From contig NC_132972.1 in assembly GCF_047496725.1 (NCBI RefSeq), positions 17,457,501 through 17,521,500 of the forward strand: a stretch of 64,000 nucleotides of DNA, written 5' to 3'. Below the pieces are notes generated by a model, which saw only the letters and a program-made list of their open reading frames with translations, was not told where the DNA came from and did no database searches. This stretch comes from Anoplolepis gracilipes. Taxonomy: Eukaryota; Arthropoda; Insecta; Hymenoptera; Formicidae. Each line of letters begins with the position of its first letter. Positions within the stretch are counted from its first letter, which is position 1. Positions 35,475-47,779 of the stretch are shown here, in pieces. Position numbers and translations under genes: made by a program.

Positions 35475-36180
35475 GGTGTAATAATTTATTAATTAACTGT
35501 AATAGTTATAGTAAAATAGCAAAAAAATGTTATTTGAAGTAATTAACAATTTAAATTTTTTATTTTCATATTTTGTTTTATGTTAAATCCATAATTGTTT
35601 ATTATAAAAAATGATAAATAAATAAAAATAATTTATATATTTGTATTATTTATATATATTTAATAATAAATATAACTTTATCACATTTTTTTTAGTTTAA
35701 AAGTACAAGAATTAAATAAAGAGATTTGTTTCATAATTGCAAAATTTTTTTATTACAATTTCAAAATATTTTTAAAAACTCGATTTACTTTCACAACATA
35801 ATTTACAAAAATTTCGATTATCCCCGCTTCAAGACAATTCTTTGCATTTGTAAAAAGTGGAGAAAAATCATTGCAATTAATAAAAAAATGACACTCACTT
35901 ATTGCAAGAAAGAAACGACAATGAATGAATATATTATATATGATATAATATATATATATAGAAATATATATATATATATATAATATATGAAAAACATACC
36001 TCGTATTCGTAAAACTTGACATACGCTTTTTTTATTCCCTTCCTTTAACTGATACAGCCATTTCTTATGCTTTTCATCATCTAAATTAAACGTTTCAGGA
36101 TTCAATTTAAGAACCAAAGACGTTTTAACAATTTTATACTTTTGATCTTTCGGCAAATAGACACGTGCTACAGACATCAC
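34546..36180 (-). pseudogene. Unrecognised degenerate multi-exon gene
   Basis: A first exon 36180-35999 starts MMSVARVYLPKDQKYKIVK and ends at a GTATGT donor. A second coding-like segment is near 35280-35130 (DDEISQREPKIG). A third part at 35130-34546 includes RDKRKYPEHLIGDELKKLNKYLNG and then a Lys/Asp/Ser-rich tail to a stop at 34546. Frames change at least twice and a stop interrupts the third part. I do not recognise the family. The charged tail and exon style resemble transposon accessory genes, but that is a guess. Confidence 0.35.
35434..35471. repeat. (TA)n microsatellite followed by ACAGGGTGT
   Basis: About 18 TA units, then ACAGGGTGTAATAA, which resembles a transposon terminus. No matching second end was found. 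Confidence 0.6.
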
Positions 36181-36186
36181 TATATA

Positions 36187-37072
36187 ATATATAGGGTGTC
36201 CCCGAATTGCCAGATCAACTCTCGTGGATAGATAGAGCGTGTTAAACTGAAAACAAATATAATTTTGCTAAATTCGCAATAATTAATGAGATATAAATTA
36301 ATAAAAATCGGCCAATCCGTGCCAGTATAAGCGCGCGGCGCGAAGAAGCCTCCTACTTGTTACTTGATACTAGACGCGCGACGAGACAGTAGGCGGAGCG
36401 CTCTACAAAGGACGTACAAAGGATGTACAAAGGGCGTACTGAAAGAGACACGTACAGTGCGCGCTGAATTTATGTCTTGCCGTAAAACTTCAAATAAATG
36501 TAAATGTTAGAATCCTATTATAAAATATTATATTTTATAAAATATTATATTATAAAGTATTATAAAATATTTGTAGTAATTAATAAGTAATAGATTTGTT
36601 AAAAGAATTTAATGAAGTTGTATAGATTACCATAAGGATTGTAACATTTAAATTAGTAATCTGTCACTATCCCTCGCTCATCGAGTTATATATAAAACTA
36701 CGATTTTTCATGTTGTATAATTTATAAATCAAAATTTCAAATTATTTAAATTCTATTAGGGTGCGCGATTAATTTTACATGTGTGTTTTTACGATTATAA
36801 ATCTGTTTGCCAATTGGTTCATAAAACCAAACATATTAATTAAATCTTTATGTAAGATAATAAATTTACAAGTTGAACATCGAACTAATATAATAATACA
36901 CGAATTCGATGTGCACACATGTAGCTTTATCCTCATATAAAATGCACAACTTTTTATTTATATCAATGTGTCAAAGATAAATATAATGACTTGAATACCG
37001 AACTAATCTTGTTAATTAGTATGCTAATAACGTCTGTATATCTATATATCTTCATATAAAATTATCAACTTT
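36187..37072. other. Gene-free region; possible element terminus GGGTGTCCCC and a GC-rich patch
   Basis: 36192 begins GGGTGTCCCCGAATTGCCAG, which looks like an insect DNA-transposon end, followed by a GC-richer stretch to about 36450. The partner end is not visible. The remainder is AT-rich with no gene. Confidence 0.35.
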
Positions 37073-37362
<290 letters not shown>

Positions 37363-37639
37363 AATTGTAAATTTGTATTAAAATGGAAGTACATGTGTAG
37401 ACATGTTATTAGTATAGCAAAACTAATAAATTCAGTATTTATTTTGCTTTTATATATGTCGATATAAATAAAAAGTTGTAAACTTTTTATATAAAGATAA
37501 AGATGTACATATATATTTCACCATTACTAGCGTATTATTATAAAAAAATTAGTGCGGTATTTAATTTCACAAATTAAATGATTTATGAAAATTCTCCTAA
37601 TTAAAAAAAAAATGCAAAAGATATGATCCATTTGAGAAT

Positions 37640-37775
37640 GCTAAATGCAGGCAGTGCGAGAACGTATCCGGCTGGTGCGGCCGATGCGGACACCTTTTAC
37701 GAAAAAGTCACCGTCTTACTCGAATTTGAACCCGCGTCCGTACGGTGAGAAGCCTGCACCACAGCAATGCCCCTA
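37640..37775 (-). repeat. tRNA-derived SINE-like sequence
   Basis: On minus a TGGTGCAGGC-like A box is followed about 25 nt later by a B-box-like GGTTCAAATTCGAG. The GC-rich island is isolated within AT-rich DNA. No complete cloverleaf can be drawn, so a SINE head is more likely than a tRNA gene. Confidence 0.4.
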
Positions 37776-39290
37776 CAGATCTTAGCGATCTTTATTATAC
37801 TCTTTATGTTTCAGTTTCATCGAATATATAACTCTTGTATTAGCGTCACACAATCTTGTAAACATTTTTTTTCTAATAAACGTGCAAATCTGAAAATGGA
37901 ATCTCATGATGTTATCTACCACGATTGTCCCCATAAAAATGTAAAATTTTTATTTATATATTTTATATGTTCAAAAATAATTATAATGTATTAATAAGAG
38001 ATTAAAATGACAACAAACGTGACATAAATTGAATAATTTTTAATAAATAAATTATTAAAATGATTTATATAATATCTATCATATGTTTAATTAATCATAT
38101 TTGATACCATTTTAATCGTAAAAATCCAATTGATTCATTATAATTATTTTTAAATCGCTAAAATGCGAAATAAAAGTTTTACTTTCCATTTAAAAAATAT
38201 TTTTTTAGTAGACGAGAAAAGAGATCCTCAATACCGGAGAGTCGCCGAGAGATTGATTGATTGATTGATCTTTATTAGCTTTCTCAGCTATTTGTAGTAC
38301 ATAAAATTACATATTTAAATTACATTATTATATATATAGAGAGAGATAGTTCATCGAAGAGTTTTGAAGTTTTACAATTAATTTTATTAAAATTATTATT
38401 TAGTCACAATCGGTATTCATCTTATGAATTTATTATCTTATATTTATTCTTTTTCAAACGACATTTATTTTAGATATTTGGTATTTTGAAAAAATAAAAT
38501 TAAGCTTATGATCGTATAATTACAGTCAATTGTTTATGCTTTATTACAATAAAATAACTTGGAATTATACATTGTACAATATAAAATGTAAAATGAGTTA
38601 TATGTATAACTCTATGAAAGAGTGAGAGTAATTAGAAGAAAAAAATAATAGAATTTTTTGTCGTAGACTTTTTTTCTTTATAAGAACAAATTATAATTCT
38701 AATTATATAAAATAAAGAAATACAAATTTTTAACTAATTGTTATGATACTGCTGATGATTATTGCTTTTATTGTCAAATTTTATTTACGTTGCGTAGTAT
38801 ATATATTGATGTCATCATATTAATATGGATTTTAGCATTTTTTTCTAATTACTCTCTCTCTCACAATTATACATATCTCATTTTACATGTTGTACAATTT
38901 ATAATTTTTAATTATTTTTATTCTAATAAAGCATACGCGATTGCGATTGTATGGTCATAAGTTTGGTTGGTTTTTATTTTTTCAGAAAACTAACCAAAAA
39001 ATTCTATTCCTATTTTTATTCTTAATTTTTTTTGATAGACAAGAAATATAAGATAATCAATTTATAAGTTGAATACTGAACTTTAAGATTGGAATTAAAA
39101 AATAATTTTTATAAAAATAATTGTTACCTACTAGAGTTCGATTTATATGAAGACGCAGGGCGATAATAGAAGTGTGTATAGCAGTATGCGAAGATATAGT
39201 ATCTACTGCGCGATCAAGTTACTCGCTGCCGTGCAGTGTTTACGTACATGCGTAAGATAACGGCGCGAGATAAGTCGAGTGCCAACGCGT
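37776..39290. other. AT-rich, no gene; short (TGAT)n run
   Basis: 38253-38275 is (GATT)n followed by TCTTTATTAG, which could be the microsatellite-like 3' tail of a LINE read on minus. Nothing else can be supported in this stretch. Confidence 0.4.
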
Positions 39291-39484
39291 TGTGACGTGT
39301 GACAGTTGTGCGATAATATTTGTAGTGTCTATATTTTTATATTTTTATATTTTTATTATAAAAGTGAAATGGTGCGCAAGTACGATGAATTTGTCTCTCT
39401 ATAAACGCAGGCTATCAACAAAGAGAGGATTTAAAAGGTTTAAAAGGTTAGTGTCTTTATTGTCACAATTTAAATATTTGTTAT

Positions 39485-39503
39485 ATGTCACACACGCACA
39501 CGC

Positions 39504-39534
<31 letters not shown>

Positions 39535-39563
39535 GCACGCACACACACACGCACACGCACACA
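39485..39563. repeat. (CA)n/(CACG)n microsatellite
   Basis: A mixed CA and CACG run, similar in composition to 37073-37362 but shorter and interrupted. Confidence 0.9.
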
Positions 39564-39756
39564 GATGTCTATTTATTATGCACATACAACATAACGTAAG
39601 GAATTAATAAACAGATAGAGAAAGATGATTAAGAGAAACAAAAATAAGAAAAGAAAAAAAGAGAATGAGTGAGATACAGTGTCTTCACATTATAAACAAT
39701 ATATTATTCATATTTGGCATTAGTGAATATTCGAAAAGTATCAATAGAAAAATATA

Positions 39757-39882
39757 CCTCCCCCCTCTCCCTCCCTTTCTTCCTCCCTCTCCCCCTCCCC
39801 TCCCCCTCCCATCTCCCTCCCCTCTCCCTCCCCTCTCCCTCTCCCTCTCTCTCTCTCCCTCTCCCCCCTCTCTCTCTCTTTA
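39757..39882. repeat. 126-base polypyrimidine tract (CTCCC)n
   Basis: An almost pure C/T strand made of CTCCC and CTCT units, with complete strand asymmetry, so triplex or H-DNA formation is possible. It lies about 65 bases upstream of the P-element exon. Confidence 0.9.
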
Positions 39883-39948
39883 TATAAACTATTTTATATA
39901 AAATATTTTTTTATATAAATGTTTATATTTTTCATCTATATATTACAG

Positions 39949-40430
39949 ATTCTTTGGAACAGTGAGACATGCAGCAGGATTAAACAATCATCCAGGGACA
40001 CCTACTTTTCTTCAAATTTTCAATAAAATATTGAGTACTTTCAGCATTATCATGCCACTTAAATATGGAAATTGTACACTTTTAGATACAAATAAGTTTG
40101 AACCAACAATTTCAATTTCAGAGATAAAAAATCTCTATTATGATACTCGTCAAAAAGAATCATCTATAGCAAAACTAAAGCAAAAATTAGACAATGCTAT
40201 TGAGAACAATGAATATGATAAGAATTTTAATCAGTTAATAGATTATGATTACAGTCGACTAGAAATTACTGACTGTGTCATCTACTACATAACTAATTAT
40301 TTATCAAATCTATATTAAAATCAATAAAATGTGACATATGCAAGAACGCATTTACTACTAATTCTGCATATTGTCCTTTTCCGGCAGCTCTATTAGCTAA
40401 TATAAAAACAGAGGAACGTGTATAATACAT
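39949..40430 (+). pseudogene. P-element/THAP9-type transposase, C-terminal exon
   Basis: After a TATTACAG acceptor the exon reads FFGTVRHAAGLNNHPGTPTFLQIFNKIL and KYGNCTLLD, a signature of the C-terminal region of P-element and THAP9 transposases. The frame ends at 40318, but a second frame continues as IKCDICKNAF, so a one-base shift near 40310 is likely. The N-terminal THAP DNA-binding domain and the RNase H-like core are not seen upstream. Confidence 0.78.
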
Positions 40431-40664
40431 CCAAATTTAAAAATATATAATTTAACGTCAAAATACATTTTAACATTTTGTATATAATCTATACAAAAAA
40501 TAAATTTTGAAAAAAAGAATATAAGCAAACATGAAGTTAATATGTGTAATAAAAATAAAGTTATTTTCTTACCAATGCTTATTGTGTTGCCTGAAATTTG
40601 TTTATTTAAAGATACAGATTTTTTTGTATACAATCTTTTTTCTATTTTTTCTAAATTTGATTCT

Positions 40665-40835
40665 AATGTGATAGTCTGGTGTGATTCTGATGTGACAGTC
40701 TGATGTGATTATGGTGTGACAGTCTGGTGTGATTCTAATGTGACAGTCTGATGTGATTCTGATGTGACAGTCTGGTGTGATTTCAGAATACCAGAATACC
40801 AGATACTGTCACATCAGTGTGACAGTATCTGGTAA
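40665..40835. repeat. Tandem repeat (TGTGACAGTCTGATGTGAT type) ending in a hairpin
   Basis: A unit of about 33 bp is repeated about four times (40665-40790). It is followed by CCAGATACTGTCAC and its complement, a 14-bp stem with a short loop, at 40799-40833. The hairpin coincides with the last codons of the minus-strand gene that ends at 40809. Confidence 0.85.
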
Positions 40836-42115
40836 ATCTGAATTAGATTCTGCAGAAGATAACTCCTCATATAATGAATTTTTAGAAGAATTAGAAATAT
40901 CAGACGCATCATCAGGATTGACTTGTAAGTCTAAATTCTTACATACATTGCTTTGATTATATGTATTCCGTCTACATCTCACTTTTTCAAGTACAGTTAA
41001 ATTTTTTCTTTTAGAATTATCTTTTGAGGCTATTTGTTTTACTATGTTTTTAGAAGTATCTTGAGTAAACATCTTGATTAAATTAATCGAATTATTATTT
41101 GAATTCTCTGAACAGCATGACTTGCGTACAATATTAGAATCAAGAATGGACTTGAGAGTTGTATTTTTATTGGATAATAATTGTTGGCATGTGAGATTCT
41201 TGTTCACATTACCATTAAGAATGCACTCTTGGTTTCCACCCGAAATGGATGAATTGCTCATAAAACTTTTTCCTTTAATTTTAGAATTTGGAATTGGCGG
41301 AAGATCAATATCTAAACAATAGGAGAACTAAGTCAAATTTTTTCCAAAAATTACAAAAATTATATTAAAATATAATTATAATTACACACAAATTATATTA
41401 AAATATATAATTCCATTATTTTCCTAACCTTCCTAAAAAAGTTTACTTTTGCATGAATAATTAAATGAAATAGAAAAATTTAAATAACATTTAATTTAGT
41501 GAAATCTTACTTGATGAATGAAGCTTCTTATTATTCTTTATATCGTTTGGTTTGAATGCGACTTTTGGAGGTGCAGGAAACTTGCTCCTCTTACGAATTT
41601 CAATGTCTGAATCACTATCAGTCAAGATTTTATTAAATCGTTTTCTTTTCCCTTTTTCAAATTCTTTTTCGGTTTCGTAAGCCAAATTATCTTCTTTTTG
41701 CACCTTTTCTAGCATTAAGATAATTATCTTAAAAAAAACGATTAAAATATAATAATGAAAATATATATACCAATCATACTTGAAAGATACAATTAAACCT
41801 TGCACTATAATAGTTGATTTATGTTAATATTTATATCTTAAAGAAAGAAGACTGAAAATCTAAAAAACTTTTTTTATATTATATGATTTACTCACCGCTT
41901 AATTTGTACAGAATAGGTAAGCCAATTTTCTTCAGGATCTTTCGCTTTTTTTGCTTAAGTACTTGCTAAATATGGCTTCGAAGACCAATACACAACTGCA
42001 TTGCTTGTTTCATCATGTATTTCCTTTAACCACTTTCGATGTCCAATATAAAAAAATTCATCATTATTATCTTCATCATTGCACTCTTCATCTATATTAG
42101 TATTAAGAAATTTTA
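40809..42115 (-). pseudogene. Unrecognised three-exon gene, 5'-truncated by Polinton B
   Basis: The exons are about 42115-41896 (AKKAKDPEENWLTYSVQIK, donor GTGAGT), about 41714-41509 (acidic/basic, KVQKEDNLAYETEKE, donor GTAAG) and about 41318-40809 (DIDLPPIPNSK, Asn/Ser-rich, ends VTLM). The first exon has a frameshift near 42030 and a TAA near 41945. The 5' end is cut by the Polinton B insertion at 42127. The exon style resembles N-terminal parts of BEN or THAP transposon accessory proteins of insects, but I cannot name the family. Confidence 0.45.
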
Positions 42116-42126
42116 CAACAAAGAAC

Positions 42127-42640
42127 AGTAGTAATGGGGCAGGTATGGCCCGTCAAAACAAACCCCCACTACCGCGCCCTCGGGCACCGCGGGGGGTGTC
42201 TGGTGTTTTCCCCCACCACCACCGGGACTGACAGAAAAAAAGTGGTAGTTGGAGGGGGAAGGGTTCGCGCTCAGGTAAGAAAAATTTATTTTTGGAAAAA
42301 TTTTCTGGTTTTCTCGGGACTTGAACCTGGGTCCTTCGTATTGCTGATCCTGGTCCTGGTGTGCTGAGCTAAATAAGAACTTACTAGAGTAAAGGTTAGA
42401 TGAGGCATTTATGTTACGTAGTGGGGCAGGTATGGCTCTTGGGCCGATATCGGTTACGGTACTAGTGAAGGGTGGGAAAAAGCGCTTTGACGTTCTGCAA
42501 GCGGGGCAGGCATGGCTCTTGGGGCGATATCGGTTACGGTGACGGTGGTGGGACGGAAAAGCGCGTTCTGCACGTGGGGCAGGTAATGTGGTGGCCCGTC
42601 AAAACAAATGACGTCACATGGTAGTTGACCATGTATAACG
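42127..42640. repeat. Polinton B left terminal region with subrepeats and tRNA-like segment
   Basis: This is the same arrangement as 16743-17240: GGGGCAGGTATGG units at about 42137, 42423, 42503 and 42577, and a tRNA-like block on minus at 42307-42375 (A box TAGCTCAGCACACC, B box GGTTCAAGTCC). Confidence 0.75.
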
Positions 42641-42986
42641 TCATGTCTGTGAAAATGAAAAAAAGATAATAACACAGGAACGTGCAGGTTCTGTCAAACG
42701 CGATGGTATGACGCAACGAAAGAAATAGTATTATCGGTGTCTTATATTACGATGAGCGCCTATTGTTGAAAGAGGTTGCGCAACATCCTCTTTCAACAAT
42801 AAAAGTAACGGAACTACTTATATGTAAAATAGGAAAGAGGAGTGGGTGAAAGAAATCGACAATAGATTTAAATGTACAAATATGTAACGTTTATATTTAA
42901 AATTTTTTACAAAATCAAAATTATTCAAAAAGTTTTTACAAAATGAATAATTGAAGAAAATATTCCTGAGATAATGATTATGATTT

Positions 42987-43811
42987 TCATTTTGTTACTA
43001 TCATATGTACAATTTGATTGAGGTAAAGCGAGATTATTTCTAAAAATGTTATTTCAAAGTATATATCGAGAAATGATAAATCTTTTAGCTGAATGCGAAC
43101 GTTACGTTCTATTTCCTTGCTATTACTTTTGATCAGAAGTTTTATAATACTGCTATTAATGTTACTATTGATAGGAAGATTTATCTCTATTTCGTTCATT
43201 AGATATCGCGCAAATTCGTTGACACTGTTGGAAATTAAATTTAGTTGATTCAAACGAGCGTTTACACATCCAACTATATTTTTCAGTCCCAGAAAGGTTG
43301 CTCTCTGCATTCTCACTATCGCAACGCTGTAAATTTTCCGTTTCTTCGGTGTAGGTCCGTTTGCGTTCGTATCCTCGATGTTTTCGGAAGGAAGATCTTC
43401 TTGCACGTTTTCGCGATACGCTACTAGCACAGCTCTAGCACCATATGCGGTAGTAAAATTTATAATTATTTTGTCGATGATAATCGTACTCTGTTTAATT
43501 TTATCACCGTTTAAGTACAAAAACATCTGTTCCATGTTTTCTTGAAATTTCTGCCACGATTCCATATCGAAGCAAATTTCTTCAGCACTATGAGATGATA
43601 ATTTAACAATCGGTAGAAAATCTAGTTCCTCTCCATCCGACACCATAAGGTCCACATGAATTTTCTTCGTATAGGATGAATTCAGGCCATATGTTGTAGA
43701 TAACAACATACGTTGCAGTTCGATTTTTCCCACGAAATTGCATTCTGACTTAGAAGCGCTGACTGAATACAAGGATTTCTTGAAATTTGAAATTTCCTTA
43801 CGATTGTCCAT
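42987..43811 (-). CDS. Left-arm protein of Polinton family A/B, intact, unknown function
   Basis: An intact frame of about 274 codons. I choose the ATG at 43811 (MDNRKEISNF) because it is conserved in the Polinton A copy. Visible features are FDMESWQKFQENMEQM, a Lys-rich KKRK nuclear-signal-like patch after TPKK, and FLGLKNIVGCVNARLNQL. The order of hydrophobic and aromatic positions parallels the left-arm protein of Polinton C (LSLETWKGLYEQR, then TLHRMFDLDECIDV), so I propose distant homology. The gene faces the element terminus on minus. No known domain is recognised. A replication or regulatory role is only a guess from position. Confidence 0.65.
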   Translation of the reverse strand: MDNRKEISNFKKSLYSVSASKSECNFVGKIELQRMLLSTTYGLNSSYTKKIHVDLMVSDGEELDFLPIVKLSSHSAEEICFDMESWQKFQENMEQMFLYLNGDKIKQSTIIIDKIIINFTTAYGARAVLVAYRENVQEDLPSENIEDTNANGPTPKKRKIYSVAIVRMQRATFLGLKNIVGCVNARLNQLNLISNSVNEFARYLMNEIEINLPINSNINSSIIKLLIKSNSKEIERNVRIQLKDLSFLDIYFEITFLEIISLYLNQIVHMIVTK

Positions 43812-43853
43812 GATAGCTGCTTCTGTGTAGAAAATCGAAGTTCGAATAATCAC

Positions 43854-44162
43854 GCTCAGAATACAAACGAAAACAACGAACTTTTACAGTTGAACTTGCT
43901 AGTTCGGATGGCAGGAAACGACTGAACTTAATTTTCTCGAATATTTAAATTAGAAAGATGAAATAGAAAAGTGGTGGGGAAAATGCGCGCGCAGAATAAT
44001 AAAAAATTATATGTGTATGGAATTTTAAATCAATTTAAAAAATAGATTATAAAAATGTATGTTATCCTCCATAGCTTGCATGTGTCGCGTCTAAAGTTCA
44101 GAGAATAATATTTTTATAACGTAGTTTTACAAAAATCGTGAAAAATATAATAAAAGAAAATT

Positions 44163-44211
<49 letters not shown>

Positions 44212-44942
44212 TGTATTCAATATAAATTTAGAGAAAGAATTTCTAAAGAGTGCCAAGAAAAAAAACAAAACCTTGCGTCACATATAATATAAAAGTTATA
44301 AAAAAAAAGATATTTATTTATTGCTTGTTGGTTTTTCCAAAATTTTTTCACGACATATTTCTTATAGTTAGCCGCCGGGAAAATAAAGAAAATAATAAAG
44401 ATTACTTCGCGTAACAAAAAAAAAGGAATAAGCGTTTATTGCTTGTTGGTTTTTCCGAAATTTTTTCACGATATATTTCTTATAAATAGTCGGCGAGAAA
44501 ATAAAGAAAATAATAAAGATTATCGAAATTTTTTCACGACATATTTTTTATAACGAGCCGCCGGAAAAATAAAGAAAATAATAAAGATTACTTCACGTAA
44601 CAAAAAAGGAATATTCGTTTATTATCGTACGTAACAAAAAAAGAAATATAAACGTGGGAAATAGATTATTTCCAAAACTTTCTTTGAACTTACCGTTAAT
44701 CCATCATAAAAGAAGAAAATATAATAATAAAACATTCTTTCGAAAATTTTGCATTGTATTGTTCTATCGCATTTTGTTTAACAATCCGACCAATGTAAAA
44801 TCAAAAAATTTTCCCCTCTTCCTAAAGAAGCGTTTTCTTTAAAATGTATAAATATGGTTCTCCATATTGGTAAAAGTACATTTCAAGTTCCGAATTTGAA
44901 TTTTATCCATCACGCGAGTTACAGTGCAAATAATTAATTATC
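43854..44942. other. Gene-free spacer of Polinton B with tandem repeats
   Basis: It holds a (TA)n run (44169-44206) and three or more copies of the 110-120-bp unit also present at 18900-19145 (44305-44640). It presumably contains divergent promoters for the left-arm gene and the polymerase gene. A start-site TATA was not assigned. Confidence 0.6.
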
Positions 44943-47058
44943 ATGTCGAATCTTAAAAACGTTGTAGAAATTCGCCTTTCACTGGCACAGAGTTTATGCG
45001 GCCAGAAATTTAACAAATTGTTATCGGGATTAACAAGCGACGACGAAAAAAATTATAGCGTCTTCGGAAAGTTCGCTGGCGAGTGTCCTAGCGTGATGCT
45101 CGCGGTATTATTCCGCCTAGGGCATTTTTGCAATTTTCGCGAACTTTTGAATACCGCCGGAGAAGTTATCGAATCGCGGATCTGTTTTGGTGAGGAAGAG
45201 AGCGATGCTGGTGGGCACGTAGAATTTCTTCGGCTGCATTTTCATCGATTTCTCCAGAATTCGAATGGTAAGTTTTTATTTTTACTTTTATCGGGTTTAA
45301 AATTATAAAATATGTTATTTAAATCAAACAATTTTTAGACTCAACGCGTCCGATCGCGATCAGGAGAGTCGAAGGAAATCGTCTCCCTCGAATAAACGAA
45401 GATCGAACCGGTAGATTAAGTTTACGCAGGAGACGACAAGCAGACACGTCGCCAGAGGCGGGACCTTCACGTAAGTTTTAACACATTTTATAGCGTTGAT
45501 GAAAAACAAAATATTATTTTTCAAATTTTAAAATACCTTACATTTCAGGACGGGTACGCATAGTGTTAACTCCAGAACCTCCTGTTATCGATTTAACGGA
45601 GGAGGACACAGAGAATGACACAGAGGAACCGCTTTTCGGAGAAGTTAGCTCGATTGACGAAGTGATCATATTCTCCCAGATTGCAAGTAAGTAAAAAATA
45701 TTACATCGAATAAAAAAAAAATAGCGTGAAAGATTTTTTAAACAAGAGAAATAATACAATATTTTTTAGATTACATCGCAACAAACGAAAAAGTACGGAA
45801 TGAAGACCTGATGGAGGGAAATGAAGAGACAGAAATAGAATCGGGCGAAATGACTGAGGAAGAAGAAGAAGAAGAAGAAGAAGAAGAAGAAATGAGAGAA
45901 GAGGAAGAAGAAATGAGAGAAGAGGAAGAAGAAGCGGAAGACGAGGAGGAGGAACAAGAAGAAAATGATATAAATGACGTGTCGATGATAGAAGAAGGTA
46001 ATAACTTAACACATTCTTTAGTTCTTCTCTTACGTTTAAATTTTATTTTAATTGAAAAAATTTTACTAGGAAACTTTTACTCAACAACTATCGTCTCCGA
46101 CATTTCATACACGCCGGTGTACGATCCCTAAAGATATACCGGCGTAACAGAAGGTTGAAGGGAGAAAATTAAAACGAGTAAGTTAGCTTAACATAAATAA
46201 TAACGTAACAATTTTACATTATTAACAAAATTTAAACGTAAGAAAGAAATATTTTACGAAATATTTCATCAAAATAATTTAATTATTCTTATTTTTCACA
46301 GTACAGATCGGGGGTGGAAGAAGCGGCGAAATACAACGTCAACAAGATCAACATCAACAAATACGCATAGGAGAAAAAGAAAATCACTCGCATGCAGATG
46401 AGGAAACACTTGACGCTGTGGAAAACGTGCCCGATAGAAGAGAAGAGGAGGGTGTATATACTGGCGATCAGGTAGAAAATAATTTTAGAAGTATTGTATT
46501 ATTATCGGAAAACGTGCGCCAATTTAGAAATTTCGGTATAGAGGGACGCGAAATTAGTTTTCGTATCCGACCCGTACCCGAGGGGGCTAATGTATATGAC
46601 TGGCTAGACAACGCGTTTCAGGAACTTCACACGTACGTAACGCATTCGTGCGTACACCAAGTGATTACGTCGGGATGACTTTTGATTCCGGAAATTTTAC
46701 GCGTGGACCCGCAGGTATATCGTTCCGACCATTTCGCGACTTGACTTACGAGAATATTTGGAATCTTGTAAGTTCGTTAGTGCAAAGTTGTGACGGTCAT
46801 GATATAGCTCTAGCGTTTAATATCCGCGTTTCTAAAGTTACTCCTCCTCAGGGACGCGAACGTAACGCACTTACGCGGGATATTATTGTTAAGCGTTCGA
46901 TTTTAACGATTTCCAATTCGGACAATTTATGTCTCCCTCGTGCGTTTGTATCCGCTCAAATTTTTAACGAGCGTGGAAATTTGCGCACGGGAGAATTACA
47001 TGAAAAATGGAACGCAGTGAGACGACAAAACTCTGTGTTACAACGCGACTTAGCGTTG
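44943..47058 (+). pseudogene. Protein-primed DNA polymerase B, Polinton B: N-terminal exons
   Basis: Exons with matched phases are 44943-45267, 45339-45470, 45549-45686, 45770-45997 and 46302-47058; donors are mostly GTAAGT and acceptors TTTTAG or CACAG. Exon 3 encodes PVIDLTEED, a SUMO-interaction-type motif; exon 4 a long Glu-rich tract; exon 5 the start of the conserved polymerase N-terminus (SDYVGMTFDS, FTRGPAGISFRP, KRSILTISNSDNLCLPRAF, RGNLRTGELHEKW). One frameshift lies near 46645. Coding stops at 47058 where Polinton C is inserted. Treating the acidic exons as part of the polymerase gene follows from consistent phase and is not proven by transcript data. Confidence 0.72.
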
Positions 47059-47064
47059 TAACAC

Positions 47065-47779
47065 ACTACCATCGCCTGGTCATCCCCTCCAGCGCCTCGC
47101 AGCAGCAGTCGCCGTCGTGCCGTACCGCTCGACCATTGTCATGCAATCTTTTATATATTTTTTTATATCTTTTTTTTTTATTTTTAAATTCACACATACA
47201 CACACACACAGATTTTTGTAAATAAACACACACACACGCTTTTTAAATAAAAAAAAATTATGTTAAAACACATAATTGCTTGCTTGCGCTTCCTTCATCT
47301 ATCCCATCCTTCTTCCTTCATATATTAGATATAATTAGATATAATAACTTAATATTTAATATAAAAAAAAATATAAAAAGAAAAAAAAAAGAAAAAAGAA
47401 AAAAAATAATAAAAAGAAAAAAGAAAAAAAATTATAAAAAGAAAAAAAGAAAAAAATTATAAAAAGAAAAAAAATTTCTGTTTGCGTTCTCGCTCTCCTT
47501 CGCCTCGCGCTATTTCTTTCTTTCTTTCCTAGCACTTACTCTCTCGCTCTCCTTCGGCTCGCGCTATCTCTTTCTTTCCTAGCACTTACTCTCTCGCGGT
47601 CCCTAGCTTCGCATTCTCCCTTCCCAGCATGACGTCATTCCCCGCAACGAGCTACGTATGAGAACTGGGACTGTTTACGGGTGGGAGGAAGCACGGATGG
47701 GAAATGCGTGCGAATAAATTATATCATAATTTAAATTTAAAAAAAACTTTATTCTTCTCTTTTATATTTTTTTTTATTA
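47065..47779. other. Left end region of Polinton C; low-complexity and tandem repeats
   Basis: It contains (CA)n at 47195-47240, a purine tract AAAAAGAAAA at 47365-47475 and about two and a half copies of a 50-58-bp unit (CGCTCTCCTTCG..CTAGCACTTACTCT) at 47490-47600. No gene is seen. Confidence 0.6.

Noticed and set aside
39292..39594. Plus frame with His-Thr repeats upstream of the P-element piece
   Set aside because: It runs through a (CA)n microsatellite and shows no THAP domain motif (C..C..H..C).
45701..46012. Leu/Phe-rich minus-strand frame
   Set aside because: It is the antisense of the GAA-repeat exon of the polymerase gene.
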